This document shows, one piece after another, positions 1 through 12,625 of a stretch of 64,000 nt of DNA (positions are counted from its first letter, which is position 1; every line of letters begins with the position of its first letter). Under the pieces are notes generated by a model, which worked only from the letters and a program-made list of their open reading frames with translations, made no database searches and was not told the DNA's origin. The DNA lies in assembly GCA_963971285.1 (NCBI GenBank), contig OZ020263.1, positions 3,286,001-3,350,000 of the forward strand, read 5' to 3'. The translations under genes were made by a program, and so were the position numbers. This stretch comes from Astropecten irregularis (Eukaryota; Echinodermata; Asteroidea; Paxillosida; Astropectinidae).

Positions 1-252
1 ACGCGCATGACGCATGACGCAGATTTGTCATAAATGGATACTGCTTGAGATCAACTAACTTAATGTGCGTCTTGCTGGAACCAGTTCTCTAGGGCTAGGG
101 CTAGGTCTAGGCATTCATTCATTGTAAAAATGCATCGGAGCACACTGGCAATAGACACAGCCTTAGCCGAAGCCTGTTTGGGACAAGGCTTAATTCATTC
201 ACACATTTAATAAGTATCAAGATAACTCGAACTGTCTTTTTCGTTTCCTCAC

Positions 253-428
253 CTGTATCCTGGCCTCGGGCAGGTTAGTACACATAGCCAGTCTCTCTCT
301 CATCACAACATCCGGGTAATGCGTCTTGGCAAATGTTTTCTCCAGTGCGGCGAGTTGCTGGTTGGTGAAGGCCGTGCGGCTCCGCCGTTGCTTCCGGTGG
401 GCTCCGTAGCGGGCTTCCAGTATTATGT
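253..428 (-). CDS. Dmbx: Dmbx homeobox gene, exon with homeodomain residues 1-46
   Basis: This is the second coding exon of a paired-like homeodomain transcription factor that would act in the nucleus. Read on the minus strand, it starts after an acceptor (ttatgtacag, AG at 430-429) and ends at a donor (cag|gtgagg, GT at 252-251). It is 176 nt long. Two bases complete an Asp codon, followed by 58 codons reading [13 protein letters not shown] and then the homeodomain ([10 protein letters not shown] ... [20 protein letters not shown] ... ARIQ). The segments DIILEARYG and [23 protein letters not shown] are hallmarks of Dmbx. The exon stops after homeodomain residue 46. Recognition-helix residues 47-60, including residue 50 (Lys in known Dmbx), would lie to the left of the window. 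Compared with vertebrate DMBX1 as I remember it, the visible changes are few ([13 protein letters not shown] against AQQLEALEKTFQK). Confidence 0.95.
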
Positions 429-2816
429 CTGTACATAATTATCAAAAACAAACAAACAAACAAAATGAAACCCAGTGTTGAGAATGGGGAAGTATTAAGC
501 GATCCTGCAAAATAATGAATGGAAAAATCAATTCAATGTGCGACTAATGTCTGTGAGAGTTATACTAGTATGGAAGGAAAGTCCAAAAGAATAGTATTAG
601 TAATATTTTAAAGGTAGTATCATACTTTGGTAAGAAACCAAAACAGAAATGTTCACAGATTTACGTATAACTTTCAGGGTATGAAGATGGTGCTGGTAGA
701 AACCTACCGTTAAAATGTTTCCGCCTGAAATGGTGTATTTATCCAGAAATTAGTAAAACAACGACCGAAAATCTTTTTGATCTTTTAAAAGATCCAAAAT
801 AAAAGAGAAAAGACTTCAGAAATACTGTGGCTGTTTTCTCAAAAAAATTGGCACTGTATGGGACTGAAATTTTCACAGATGACTGTTACTGTATCTGTCT
901 TGATATTTTTGCCCATGATTCTGTATTTCTTTGATAAAAAACCAAAGTATGATACTACCTTTAATCAAAGGCCCTATTATATGGTTAAAAAGCTTGTGTG
1001 TATAGTTTAAAAACGAAAATCAGTTGGATATTTAGTATTGTTAAATGAACAAGGCACGTGATAAATTTGCTTTAATTCAAATTTTTACCCCCCTCTTGGT
1101 TTTAAATCCTGTTACTTTCATGACCCCCCCCCCCTTTTCCCTCCCTCCCCGCCCCTCCCTTTCAATGGCATGTAAAGTTGTAGCGGCCAAGATGGGTTTG
1201 TGACCTACAGTAAAAAAGTCCACCAAGTGCATTGACTTGGACCGTAATAATACCCCTAGAATTCATGCCAGTGTGTGGTGGTGGTGGGGGGCCGACCCCA
1301 AACCCAGACAAATCCGTTGTCCTTTCCATGCAATGCACCCCCTGTGTCAGTGCCTTGGTGTACTATAGCTGTAAAAGTTTGCCCCCCCCCCCCCCCAATA
1401 CAACAATCTCCCAATTCCAACACAAAAAGCTTGACTCAAGTTACAGTTTTAAATCCGGCATTAGCCCCGGCCCTATGAATGCTGCAATCGTTTGTCGAGA
1501 CTCCCAGAAGACGTATCTATTCCTAAAAACACTATTTTCTCCCCCCATAATATTATATAGCTCTATCGGCCACCTATTTTTTCTCCTTTCTTTTCGAAAA
1601 CAAGCTGAAAACAAAATTGCAGGTGGTGTATCAGGGGGAAAAACTCGAGAAAAGGGACTATAAGATTAAGACCAAATCGACTATTTGGGAGTCTTTTAAA
1701 CCACAGATTTCAGAACAGAGGGAGAGAGAGAGAGAGTGTGAAGGAGAAAAAACTCTGGGTGTTTTAAAGAGAACATGGCCCGGATTAGTAGGGGTCTTGA
1801 GGAAATCAAAATATTTAGCGTGAATGGTGCCGGCATTTGGCCCGTTTGTTGAGCCCGTACTGCCGGGGCTCCCCGTGCGAAAACAACCCGCAGAGAAAAG
1901 GGCGATTGTTCGCTGCTGTCCCGCACGGGAGCCCGGTAAGTAGGTAAGTTGATATCTTAACGTGACAGCAGCATGGTAGCATGGCCAATAAAATAAAGAC
2001 GTGGGGGAAAAAAGCACAAAGTTACTCTTCACCGGAGGGTAAATTTCCACCCTGTTCTTTTCAAGGGTTTTCGCCGAGCGCTGACCCGCTCCCAGGGCTG
2101 GGTTTCGATGTAAGTAAAACATGTTTTCCCTGGCTTAAAAATCTGCTTAATTAGACAACAGATTGCTGTTATTTAGGGAAGTGATAGTCTGAGAATAAAG
2201 ACAATTGTCACCGGTTTGGATTTGAGCTCCACCTGCAATAATTGTGTCTCTAATTAATCACAACAATAATATCAAAAACAGACAAATTCGCATCTACGTG
2301 AGACATGGTTTTGCTTAAAAATTATGTGTAGATTCTCAAGAAATCATGTATATAGGCCTACATGTAGATCTCTTTCACTTCTGCGTGCAAGGCACAAATT
2401 AAAACCCTTTTCAAAATGAAATGGCCCGTTTATCATACTAATAAGAAGGTCTACCAGGATTAAGGTTTCTTTTCTTGTTTAGTTTTTCGCTAGATGTGAT
2501 TTTTGTTTTTGAATTTGTAAACCAAAATGAAGGCACGCATTCTTAACTCATGCCGTTGAGATGAATAGGCCTAATTTCCGACATTATTAGGTTATTGATT
2601 TGTGAAAATGTTGTAAATTTGAAGATTTTAAGACAAAAAGCTAAATGTTTCCACTCTTGAATACGTTTTGTAACAAACAAAATAACTTCTCTGTTTTAAT
2701 GAATTATGTCACATTCATTCCGCATTACGTCATTATATAAAATTTGTTTGAATAAAGTCTTCTCTTGTTTTCATTGGCTGTGAAGCCTGTCACGTGATAA
2801 CAAAATGGCGACCTAC
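429..2816 (-). other. Dmbx intron 1
   Basis: This 2388-nt phase-1 intron has a GT donor at 2816-2815 and an AG acceptor at 430-429. It holds one complete TTAA-flanked MITE (612-960) and C-rich runs near 1121-1150 and 1381-1396. Open frames around 1232-2122 show no recognisable domain and overlap low-complexity sequence, so I do not call them genes. Confidence 0.88.
612..960. mobile_element. piggyBac-like MITE, family 'AGGTAGTATCATAC', copy 1 (complete)
   Basis: This 349-bp non-coding element has perfect 20-bp terminal inverted repeats: AGGTAGTATCATACTTTGGT at 612-631 and its reverse complement at 941-960. A TTAA flanks each side (608-611 and 961-964), the target-site signature of piggyBac-type transposition. 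No transposase frame is present. Related copies are at 61960-62265 and 62350-62706, with partial copies near 10742-10945 and 26830-27095. Confidence 0.88.
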
Positions 2817-2958
2817 CTGCAAGTCGTTCAGCCAATGAGAGGGCGTGAGTGGATGGTCTGTAACCAGGGTGAATCTGCAGTGCCTGCTGGTGCATGCTGT
2901 ACATGGCGCCCATAGCGCCCAATGTGGCGGGATTGTAGCCGTTAAAATGCTGCATCAT
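2817..2958 (-). CDS. Dmbx: Dmbx first coding exon (N-terminus)
   Basis: The exon encodes 47 residues from ATG at 2958: [10 protein letters not shown]..., a Met/Gln/Tyr-rich stretch ([12 protein letters not shown]), then [16 protein letters not shown]. The last part matches the conserved Dmbx N-terminus ([22 protein letters not shown]). The exon ends gca g|gtaggt at 2817. This is phase 1, so its final g plus 'ac' from the next exon makes the Asp that opens DIILEARYG, and the splice is exactly in frame. The adjacent second ATG (2955) is an equally possible start, because known Dmbx proteins begin MQHY. Just upstream is a strong acceptor-like sequence (catccccttccatttttacag, ending at 2970). The exon therefore probably starts at 2969, with a non-coding 5' exon further right. 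Coding continues through the exon 253-428 and off the left edge. Confidence 0.92.
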
Positions 2959-2969
2959 GGCGAATAAGT

Positions 2970-3560
2970 CTGTAAAAATGGAAGGGGATGGAAATATTTA
3001 GGTTTGACAGCAATTATTGGCACAAAGATGTAGGTATACTTGCTGCAATTGTGTACAACGTCAGAGTTACTTCAGTGACTTCATTCTGATTTGGACCGTG
3101 TATCAGCCACAAGCCCCGCGATCGGCACTGCATGTTCTAAAAACGCCGTCGGCTCAAACCGCCCGCCCACAATTTGTCATTTTCGCCCCGTAACATCCGT
3201 GGTATAGACACGAAATCAGAAAGAATAACACGCCGTGACCGTGCGGCCGGTCAAGTGCTTAAAATCACAAGATGGTCAACCTTTTCCTCCCCCTCCCCCC
3301 GTGTCATGCATTGATTCATTCCCCCAGAACAAAAACCGATGTCCGTTAAGACGAGGCAAGCAGTCCGCCATGCACGGAGCGCGGCGTGAACCCTGCTCGG
3401 TTCAAGGGCAGGCGGCACGGGGACAATAGCAGCTCAGCGAGATATTGACTCCGGTACACGGGGCCGTTTTGGGGCAGGCCACGGTATAGGCTACCGCCAT
3501 CGAGAGGCCTCATCGGTCGTGTTTGAAGTACCGAAAAGGAAAAGGGCATTCGGTATTGTT
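2970..3560 (-). promoter_or_regulatory. Dmbx 5'-proximal region, candidate leader exon or promoter
   Basis: The sequence just upstream of the Dmbx coding exon is more GC-rich than its surroundings, especially 3100-3560. It is free of the repeat families seen elsewhere. With the acceptor at 2970 it is a reasonable place for a 5' untranslated exon and promoter. No TATA box or clear donor could be fixed by eye. Open frames at 3235-3549 are not recognisable proteins. Confidence 0.35.
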
Positions 3561-3821
3561 GCTAATAATGTCTAACCGATAGAGCGTATGCACCAGCCAA
3601 AACCAGACCCAAACTGTTGTTCTTCTTCTGTTGGAGTCTTCGCTTTTGACTATGTAACGATTTCTCATTTCTTTACAGGAAATGTTCTTATCAGAAATAG
3701 TTATCTGGCCACGTTTTCACTAAACAATCATAGCATTTCTTTCATTTAACCCCTGAATCAGACGTTTTAATGAATAATGGTGACCAAATTTGGACACAAT
3801 CATTATTTTAGTCCTCGGACA

Positions 3822-4071
3822 GGGGCCAATATAACGGCCCAAGTTAGCACAAAAAATTGATAACCATGAAATCTCTGTCTAAAATTAAAACAGGATTAGG
3901 CCTAACAACCGAATTTTCATGTGTTGTGTGTCACTTGCGATTGTTCTTTGGCTGTTGTTCGCTGACCATGAATATCAAATGGAATTTTTTATGGTGCTAT
4001 GTTTTATTGAGGAAGGCATTTTTGTGCTAAGCAATTTTTTTTGTGCATAACAGCTCCATGAAATAGGCCCC
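3822..4071. mobile_element. MITE family 'ggggccaatttcat', copy 1
   Basis: The ends are ggggccaat... and ...catgaaataggcccc, an imperfect terminal inverted repeat. Internally it carries the family's diagnostic blocks: aacaggatta..aacaaccgaat, tcacttgcgattgttctttggctgttgttcgctgaccatgaatatcaaatgg (quoted in part from 3930-3985), and ttttgtgctaagcaa. There is no open frame. Other copies are at 23711-23952, 33400-33642, 46680-46917 and 59709-59945. Confidence 0.8.
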
Positions 4072-4639
4072 AGAGCAATTTCTGAAGTATTGTACCTTGA
4101 CTTCTTCTGTGTTTGTCTTAGCGATTTTATAGGAAGCACCATGCTATAATTGTGCTATACAACATCATGATTATGGCTTTGTTTCCTCAACTCTTAATTA
4201 TACTCATTTAAGTTTCTTCGATTTACTGTATACATGACCTATTTCCCTTCTAGAGATATAATAATTCATGTATCAATCTCCATTATACACTAATCACCAT
4301 CTCGCGATTTTACAACGTCATGCCTTCGTAAGTCTAAGCATTGCATATTTCAGGTCATGATTTTGGTTGATAAGCAGTTTGTAGCAATTTCATGTTTAAT
4401 GTTTAAGGTCATTATCAGAGATTGATCAAGGAAAGTGATTGCAAATTGTGGCCAGTCATCGAAGAGACGTAATCAATTGTATTGATCGTGTTCTGTTATT
4501 GTAGCAACTAAAATGATTCTATTTTGGGTGTTCTGTTGAAAAATATGAATATTCAAAAAGAGATCTTTTTTTGGATTGAGTTTCGAAATCGTGGTTATAT
4601 ATTAAAAGGGTTCAATCACGTCAACGATGGTCACGTATA

Positions 4640-4735
4640 CCACAAACTGCATTCTGATTGGTCCAGCTCGAAGCCCAATACTGACGTAAACCACACACTG
4701 CATTCTGATTGGTCCAGCTCGAAACCCACTTAACA
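4640..4735. repeat. 51-bp tandem duplication with CCAAT boxes
   Basis: Two units about 51 bp apart share ccacaaactgcattctgatt and ggtccagctcgaa with only a few changes. Each unit contains ATTGG, a reversed CCAAT box. The units lie 1.7 kb upstream of the Dmbx start. A regulatory role is possible but unproven. Confidence 0.75.
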
Positions 4736-7700
4736 TATTTCGCTCATCGGACATACTGGTTAAATTTCCAAGGAGCAAAGTTGTTGGTTTGAATAATACG
4801 TCTCGAAAAAAAAGAGGGTCAGAAGTATAATGTCTATCCGTGTATTTTGATGCAACACTGAACCCTGCTACTTGCCTGGCCGTCTTCCAAAAATTATCAT
4901 TCCACAAAATGCAAATATTGACCAATTAATATAACCGAATAAATAACCGGTTTAAGAGGAATTTGTTTTTGCGTGGTGAAAAAAATATATAAGATACAAT
5001 GACAGTTTTATATACGAATATAACGGCACCGAAATCTGGCAAAGTAGCTTTAGCAAACCCGTGAGTTTAACAAGCGTCGGCGTAAATCTATTTGTATCCT
5101 AATTGCGTCTGCACATATTTACACACCGCTGATATTCGGGCCCCGCGTACATTTCTGACAGAAAGCCCCCTTCAGTTCTTTTCTTTTTTACACATTGTTT
5201 TTCCGATCCCTGGGGCTTTTTGAGGGATTTTTTTTCTATGTTTTTTAATATATCATAAAGGATTTGTTATGTGTGTAAGACCACCAGTTAAATGGGAGGT
5301 ATTATACCAGAATGCGCCATCCACACCCTTGCATTAACGTGACAGATGGGACTGGTTTACTTAAACGCTAGCCGGTCGGGGTCCTACCCAACAGAGAACG
5401 GTTGGTGGCCAAGTGCTTGGCCATTGAAATGGCACAGCTCCCAGAGTCCCACTTCTCTTATACCATCGGCAGGAACAGACGCTTGACAATTGCCAAGAGA
5501 AAAAGAAAAGAAGGAGACAATTTAATTTACTCCAATCCCGACTTCGTGTTTTTTTTTATTCTTTCACTCTCTCTCACTCACTCATTCGGATTCCTTGTTT
5601 TTTTCTCTGCACCGTCGATCGGTTTAGTGTTTGTCCGTATTGTAGTCGAATTGAAGTCTGGTTGGTTGGGCTGTTGTTAGCAAAACCCACAGCGAGCGTG
5701 ACGGGGTGAAAATAATGATAATGTTATATAAAAAAAAAAACAAGAAAGAAGAAGTAAAGAGGGTGATGTTGAAATTCACCATGAAGGGAGCGAGGGTATG
5801 CATCAGGGGGTGAATGTATACGAGAAGCCCGCCACAACCTTGGCTTTGGTGCATGCTGGTGTATTTTACGGAACAACCATTTGTGAAGTTAGGGGTAGAT
5901 AGGAACAAGCCTGACATGCAGGCTGGACTTGTTTAAGTGGCGTATGGTGGTGGCGGGGTGAGGAGGGGGTGAGGGGTGGATGGGAGAGGGGGTAGAGGTA
6001 GGGGGAAGAGAATGAAGCCCAGACGTCTGGATGCTGAAGGGGCTTAATCAGATCATACAGAAGTGAGCAGAACGTTCCCCCTCCCTCTCCCCCTCTCCCC
6101 ACCCCCTATTATCAGGGTTAATGTCATTTGGCCAAATGGATAAGGTTCTTTGTCTCAAGCGGGTATACTGCTCAGTTGCTGCTAAGCGATTATGATTGGT
6201 ATAGAGGCTGGATTGTATCAGACACGAAGGAGGTTGGTGTGGAGGGAAGGGAGGGGAGGGTTTGGGAAGGGATCGGTGTGGAGGAGGACAGGTTGCCATT
6301 TGGGATAACACAGTAGGAGGGCTTGGGTTACCAACGCTCGACCGGTGTCTTTTTCTTCTTCATCCAATTATTATTATTTTTTTTACACAATAACGGTTCC
6401 GACTAATTCGTGGCACTTAATGGAACCCGTTATACCATTCTCCATTTTTTTTTATTCTTCAGCTAAAAGAGGAGCGATCATAGAAGCCTTGCTTATAGAG
6501 AAACAGTTGCTCATTTTCACTTAACTAATCATCTCCAGCAAGTTGCATTAACACGATTGTGGGCTCTCCAAAAGCTTTTATTTGCAGTTTGGTTGTGCGT
6601 CGTCAAATCGGTATGGATTCTTAAGCATGTAGCTTATTTCAGATGGTTTTATTTCAGCAAAATGTCCAGAACAGTTATCAATTTGTGTGCGTTGATTCAA
6701 ATAACAAACTGTTGTTTTTGTTGTGTTTTCTTTATGACTTTTTGACTAATGATCAAAGACCATAAATCACAAAGGCTTGTGGGTTATAGTGAACGGAATG
6801 TGTACCGTTGTCAGACACTTCGAGTAATGCGAGGAAATGTGTTAGCAGTTTTCAGTGCCACAGTATATTTATAACAAAGACATTTTTCATCGACGCTCGC
6901 TAAAACGAATACTTTTTTACCAATGAGGTAAATTCAAATTTCAGGGGATGGGTATGTTGACGGTGGCCACTGGGAGTTTCTTGTATTGATTCTACGGCGA
7001 TGGTGTTTGGGACAACCACGATAGACGCTTCGAACGACTCTCTGGTCTTCCGGTATAATAGTGTGTGACCGTATCGACCCGATCCGGGCCGGCCGTGTCA
7101 TCGCGTCATATCTCCCCGTGCGCGTTACCGGCCCTGCCCCGGTCCGAATCACCTCGGAATATCCTCTCCAGACCCCATCGGTCTTGGCTTAATTACACCG
7201 TTTACCGTACCCCTACTTGTTTCGAAACAAGGCCGCGGTTTACCTCTTATAACTCTGTCTGGTGTTTTTTTCCCGTCTCCCTTCAACAATCTGCAATCTG
7301 CCGTGATGTTTGGACCGGATTAAACTTAGATCACACAGTCCTAAATTCTCGAAACCCGAGAGTTGTTTTCGAAACAAGGTTAACACCTAAAAAACGATCC
7401 TCTCAAAAGAACGTCCAGACAGAAAAAAAAAATTATTTAGAAAAGAAAAGAAACTCAAGATGACTTCATTTTTTGGCGGGAAACGGCAGACGACAACTAA
7501 AGGCGGTGGAAAATGAAGAAGAAAAAACAGAGAGTGAGTGAGGGCCAGAGGCAATGCGAGTGTATTATATGGAAAATGGCAGGCTGGGTGCTGGTGGCAA
7601 CCATATGGCGGTAAATATTGTGGACATTACCCTATAGGGTATCGACTGAACGACAGGGATATATAGCCAGCGAATCGCCACGGCCGATGCCCAGTGTTTA

Positions 7701-9086
7701 AAATGCTTAATTGAAAAGAAAAAAAAAATTGGTAGTGAAAGAAAGCAAGTCAGATACAGAGAATGGGATTAAATTTGTGCCTGACAAGTCCAGTGCGTGT
7801 ACTACTTAAGGAAATGGCACAATGCGCTTATTGATGTACACACGCCTGATTGGTCCTGCATAGTCCCTCAAACTTCACTCAAGCGAACGTGGACCAGCTT
7901 AATTTTTCTTGATTTATGATAATAATACATCTAGTTTTGTTTGATCGCTGGAATCTATTATAGGATTAGAACTTGATTCAATTTTTGTCTTTCTATCCTT
8001 TCGACTCTTGTTCTGGATTGTGCGCTTGTTCAACTTGTGCATATGGTCCTAGTTTTTGTCAATTGGCTTTGTTAACCAAACATAAAATGGACATTTGATA
8101 GTCGTCACTAAATTGGCTTCGACCTAACCACCTGATTCTGTGAATTTGCTAATTCGATTTTCTACCCATTTCCTTGATTAGTCAATTTATTCATATTTTT
8201 TGTACTGGTCTTTAATTTAATCGTGACATTGTCGTGTCAATTTTTTCTTTTCTTCGTAACCCCATCATTCGAATCATTTCATTGATTAAATTATCACGTC
8301 CGATGTCAAATCATTTCTGGGAGTTCACACAAAAGACGCATTGTTCACGGCCTAGATACGGTGCTAAAATGTGCCAAACAATTTCCCCAATGAGAATAAT
8401 ATAATCCAGATCGGATATTTTCTAAGACATTTTCTAAAAACGAAAACAAAAAGTTTCAATCTTCAAACAAAAATGCCTTTTTGGGTGTTTTGAAATTCAT
8501 TCGCAATGAATACTTCGGAAAAAAATCTTCTTTTAGGACCCGCAGTTTTCATAGGAGCAAACTATGGAATGAGACTGACAATTTTCACGAAATATGTAAA
8601 GACAAAATAATAATGATAATAAAAATAATCCACGAAAAATATCTACTGTATATTTAAAAAGCAAGATATACACCTGTGCTACAGTGATACAATGTTATTA
8701 CGGTGGGCATTTAAATTCGTCAGAGTTATTATAACTGCATATTGTTATAAACTTTCCATTTTGCTACACGAAACCTGACGTCGCCAAGGATACTAAATGA
8801 CACACATTTTCTCTTTTAGTTCAAATCTAGTTGTTGTTTTTTTGCTCCAAAAAGCATGAAAATTTTCTGATCTCCCACAGTTACAATCAAACAAACGTTG
8901 CGCTTTTTTGATAAAATGATGTTTGCAATATGACCAATCTATTAGCGATAAAACGTATGACGGACAACTTATCTTTTACGCTCAATTTTGTTTTCAGCGT
9001 CTAATTTCAATATCGCACATTCAATCTAATTAACCACATCATATATGACAACATGTTGACATGTGCTAAAACAACAAAATGTGTTT
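4736..9086. other. Intergenic, no gene seen
   Basis: This stretch upstream of Dmbx is AT-rich with G-rich/C-rich low-complexity patches (5940-6110, 6235-6290). A more GC-rich island at about 6940-7260 could be a regulatory element. Open frames here are short and have no recognisable domain. Confidence 0.6.
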
Positions 9087-9202
9087 GGAGTTAGGAGGGC
9101 CTGACGTTTCGATCCTAGCTGGATCATTCTCACCCCTTGAGCAAGCATTTAACCTTTGAAAAAGATCCTGCTAGGATTGAAACGTCAGGCCCTCCTATCT
9201 CC
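9087..9202. mobile_element. Inverted-repeat element, family 'AGGAGGGCCTGACG', copy 1
   Basis: The left arm ggagttaggagggcctgacg... is matched by ...cgtcaggccctcctatctcc on the right. The arms are about 38 bp, around an AT-rich centre. It is followed by the family's tail (ttggttgatgagcagtttgcag near 9231-9252). The inner right arm gatcctgctaggattGAAACGTC forms a small hairpin followed by GAAAC. Other copies are at 11939-12032 and 55501-55610, with half copies at about 32960-33022 and 44055-44130. Confidence 0.82.
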
Positions 9203-9679
9203 AAGAATTTGATATATTTCAGGTCATTAGTTTGGTTGATGAGCAGTTTGCAGAAGGTTCTTACTTCTATTGAAAACAGATTTTGCATGCATTAAGAATT
9301 AAAACAATACATTCTACAATACTGTCGTGTACGTGAAAAGTTACCGTAAAACAGTAGTTTAAAGGCTTTAAACAGAAACATACTTTCACTTTACAGAACC
9401 AGATTTTTTTTTATTACATTGAGATGTGTTTATAGTAGGCTATTTTGATTTCACAGGATTGATGGTGATCACAAAAAGCAAGATTTCTTGCAAAAAAGGC
9501 TCAATCTTTCAACTGTGCAAAAGCACACATCGTTCTAAGCATGCTTGTGTGCGAGCCTTATTAAGGATTCTATGTGATGAACTTAACGCAGTTTTCGAGG
9601 CTTGGAGATTGAAGATTCGTGTTGGGATTAATATTACAAATCTTGAGATTAAGTCAGCTTACCTGATTAACGAAAATGA

Positions 9680-10330
9680 ACCGAAGAATGTCCGATTGGA
9701 TGACGGATGTCCGAGCGGTTCAATCTGTGGCCAGTCCACTTCAGGAATGTCCAGTGTCCGGAATGAATTCGAAACAGTCCCGAAGGAGAAATCAGAAAAA
9801 GGGAACAAGTTGAAAACCGATCACCAAACTTGGAGCTGTCCTTCCCACTAAGTGTCCCAAGACGTATAACAAACAGCGCGTCGAGAACTCCGTATACAAG
9901 AAACAAGGCAGCGTGACTGCGTCTGAGATCGTGCGGTATCCGCGCTGCGTTTCGCCCGTCTGCACTCTCGGTCTGACCCGCTTCGTCAATTCCCCGCTAC
10001 TGAACTGCTCTCCGAAATTTTTTTTTCTCGAAACCACGACAACCGGGACGGACGATCTCAGAAATTGTGCCCTCAATCGTCACCGGTTGGCCAAACTCTA
10101 TTACCAAAGCGTATAGAGAGACTTTACGGTGTGCTAAATGCTGAAGTCGAGCTCTAAGCGATACGCACACGTATACAGGCACGTACACTTTTGATAATTT
10201 TTGTTTCACTGTTATGGACTCGCAGAGCTGTCAGTCAGTCAAGTTGTCAAGCGGTGACGGAACGGCCTGGGTAATTCGGGGGCGGAGCTTGCTAGTGTCC
10301 CATTGTCTGTCAATCCCCGTATATAGTTTA
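9680..10330. other. GC-richer island, no recognised gene
   Basis: This is a local rise in GC within AT-rich DNA, with no member of the repeat families. A 141-codon open frame (9426-9851) overlaps its left edge. Its translation has no recognisable domain and is mostly charged, low-information sequence. A conserved regulatory element is as likely as anything coding. Confidence 0.35.
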
Positions 10331-10741
10331 GCTGTATGCGCAAGTGTAAAAGGGGGAAGGGGAGGTTGACTGGCTAACAAAAAAAACTTCCCCCAAACCG
10401 CACGGGTTTGATATTTGCTGAAGTGACACTCTCAATTCCTTTCTTGTCAGGATTTGACGATTATACGGTTATGATTTTTTTTTTTCGGTTACAAACCGAG
10501 CAGCATTCTGTAACGAAAAAAAAAGAGACCACAAAATAAACATGATTGACATATAATCACAAAATATCGCTAAAGAGTATGTATACAAGATATCGGCATT
10601 GCTAAATTGTCATTTATGATTTTCTTTCCTGGGCTGTGATGGTGTTACAAAAGCAGAACATACAATCTTTATATCTTTTTAATCATTTTTTTTTTTAAAT
10701 CTAATTCAGAAACTATATCCACCTCAAGTCATGGCTATTGA

Positions 10742-10945
10742 CTAGTGATCTTTTAAAGATAAAAAATACAAGAGAAAACACTTAAGAAAAACTGTGACCG
10801 TTTTTCACTGTTTTCTCAAAAAGTGGGCACCGAATGGGACTGAAATTTTCACAGATGACTGATACTGTTTCCTCCTTGATATTTTTGCCCATGAATCTGT
10901 ATTTCTTTGACAAAAACCAAAGTATGATACTACTTTTTAACCGAA
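10742..10945. mobile_element. Partial copy of the AGGTAGTATCATAC MITE
   Basis: The right half of the family is present: cttaagaaaaactgtgaccg, tttctcaaaaagtgggcacc, and the right terminal repeat accaaagtatgatactac followed by ttttTTAA. The left half is missing or replaced. Confidence 0.75.
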
Positions 10946-11220
10946 CGCGTGGCCATTGTTAATGATTTCAAAATCAAAATCATCATCATCTCACAATATC
11001 ATTCAAGACTGCATCCCTCTTTTACCCTAATGGAAAGACAGAATTTCAAAGTAATGAATCAGAATGAATTTGAATGAGTCATACAATCCATTATTAAATG
11101 GAAACACTCGAATTTGTGGCCTTTACGCATAAACTTGCCACTTCATATTCAGGATGATAACATTACGGTCGATGCATTATTTAGGTATTTTCATGAATAT
11201 GCAAATATGGGTCTCTTGAT

Positions 11221-11335
11221 GAGGACTATAGAGCAGGCTAGTCGAAACGGTACGAGAAGTGCGAACGAAACAGAAGTGCGAAAGTACCAACGATTCTTGC
11301 ATGGTGCTTATGCAAACCGATCCACATACAAATAT
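11221..11335 (+). mobile_element. Half copy of the long inverted-repeat element found at 31461-31693
   Basis: It shares gagcaggctagtcgaaacg, acgagaagtgcgaacgaaa, agaagtgcgaaagta and the end gcaaaccgatccacat with the right arm of that element. The 93-codon open frame at 11114-11395 runs through this repeat and is therefore not a credible gene. Confidence 0.78.
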
Positions 11336-11938
11336 GGAAATAATTATGTTAATGATAATAATGGATATTTCTTTACAATTTTTTTCATTTGCTGAGTAGG
11401 TTATGATTCACTTTTTTTATCCAAAGGAAAAATATATATTGCAAAACACGGAATAGAATATTATTTTATTAGAAGCACACAACAATAGGCCGGGTGCATC
11501 CATCTTGTCACCTTCCTTGTATACCCGTTGGAAAAGATAACACCAATTCTAAAAAAGAAAACGGGTACCAGACTATTTTGAATCCAAGCCTCGGTTTCAT
11601 TGCACTGCTTTGAATGTAGGATGGATGTACCGTGAATAAGGCGTATAGGCGGGCACTTACACCTTTGAACGTGTCACTAAAAAGATTGTGATTATTGGTT
11701 AAGTGGAGTTTATCAGTTCACCCATTGATCTTCTAATTTCGCTCCTTAGACGAGGTTGAAACCTAACCAGCATCTTTGTCCATAAATCAGAGTTTCTCAT
11801 CATTGCAGATATAATTTTTTTCTGGCGATTCGAAACTTGAGCGGTTTCGAAGTCCACCAAAAAAGGAAAAAGCAATACAAGTAATAAACTGCTGCAAACT
11901 GCTCATCAGCCAAAATAATGACCTGAAATTTCCAAAAT

Positions 11939-12032
11939 GGAGTTAGGAGGGCCTGACGCGTTTCGATCCTAGCAGGATCTTTATCCAATAAAGATCCTGA
12001 TAGGATCGAAACACGTCAGGCCCTAACTCTCT
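11939..12032. mobile_element. Inverted-repeat element, family 'AGGAGGGCCTGACG', copy 2
   Basis: This is almost one continuous hairpin: ggagttaggagggcctgacg, tttcgatcctagcaggatc, a short spacer, then the complementary arm ending cgtcaggccctaactctct. The flank at 11885-11935 carries the family tail in reverse (actgctcatcagccaaaat). Confidence 0.82.
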
Positions 12033-12625
12033 AAGCAAAAAGGAAAGCAATATGATAAAAACAAAATGTTCAGTTGTTTTTTCCTACTTTATGTTTCGTC
12101 TTCAATGACTCCATAGCTACCAGATTTTTTGTTTAGCTCTTGTCCCTACACCAAAATGATATATTCACGAACTCCATTAATTATTCTCTCATTATACGGA
12201 ACCTGGAGCTACCATTAGATAAGCCCTTAGCTGAGTGCGTAACACGATAGCACGGGGCGGTGACTAACAATCCTACATGCAGTCAGGAAAGTCTACAACT
12301 CCTTCAACTGTAGAGGGCGTATTTCAATATTATTGGTGTCACCGAACTGGCACTCGATGCTTTGTATGGGACAAATTGGAATGACGGAAGAAGATTGTGT
12401 CTTATTATAGAAATATTCGTACGTTTTTGCTTTCTTAGAGGTGAGATGTGAGGGATTTAGATATAGAACAAAAGCGTGCTACTAATTTTTTGTTTTTCAC
12501 TCATTGTACGTTAATAAATCATCAGTTTAAGGTGCACAATAGTTTTGACTAGCAAGAATAAATTATTGTTGAAGTCTTTATTGAAAGTGAGCTAATACTA
12601 TGGAGAGGACACGTTCATATAATAT

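Noticed and set aside
11114-11395. 93-codon frame as a small gene
   Set aside because: Most of it lies in a half copy of the inverted-repeat element at 31461.
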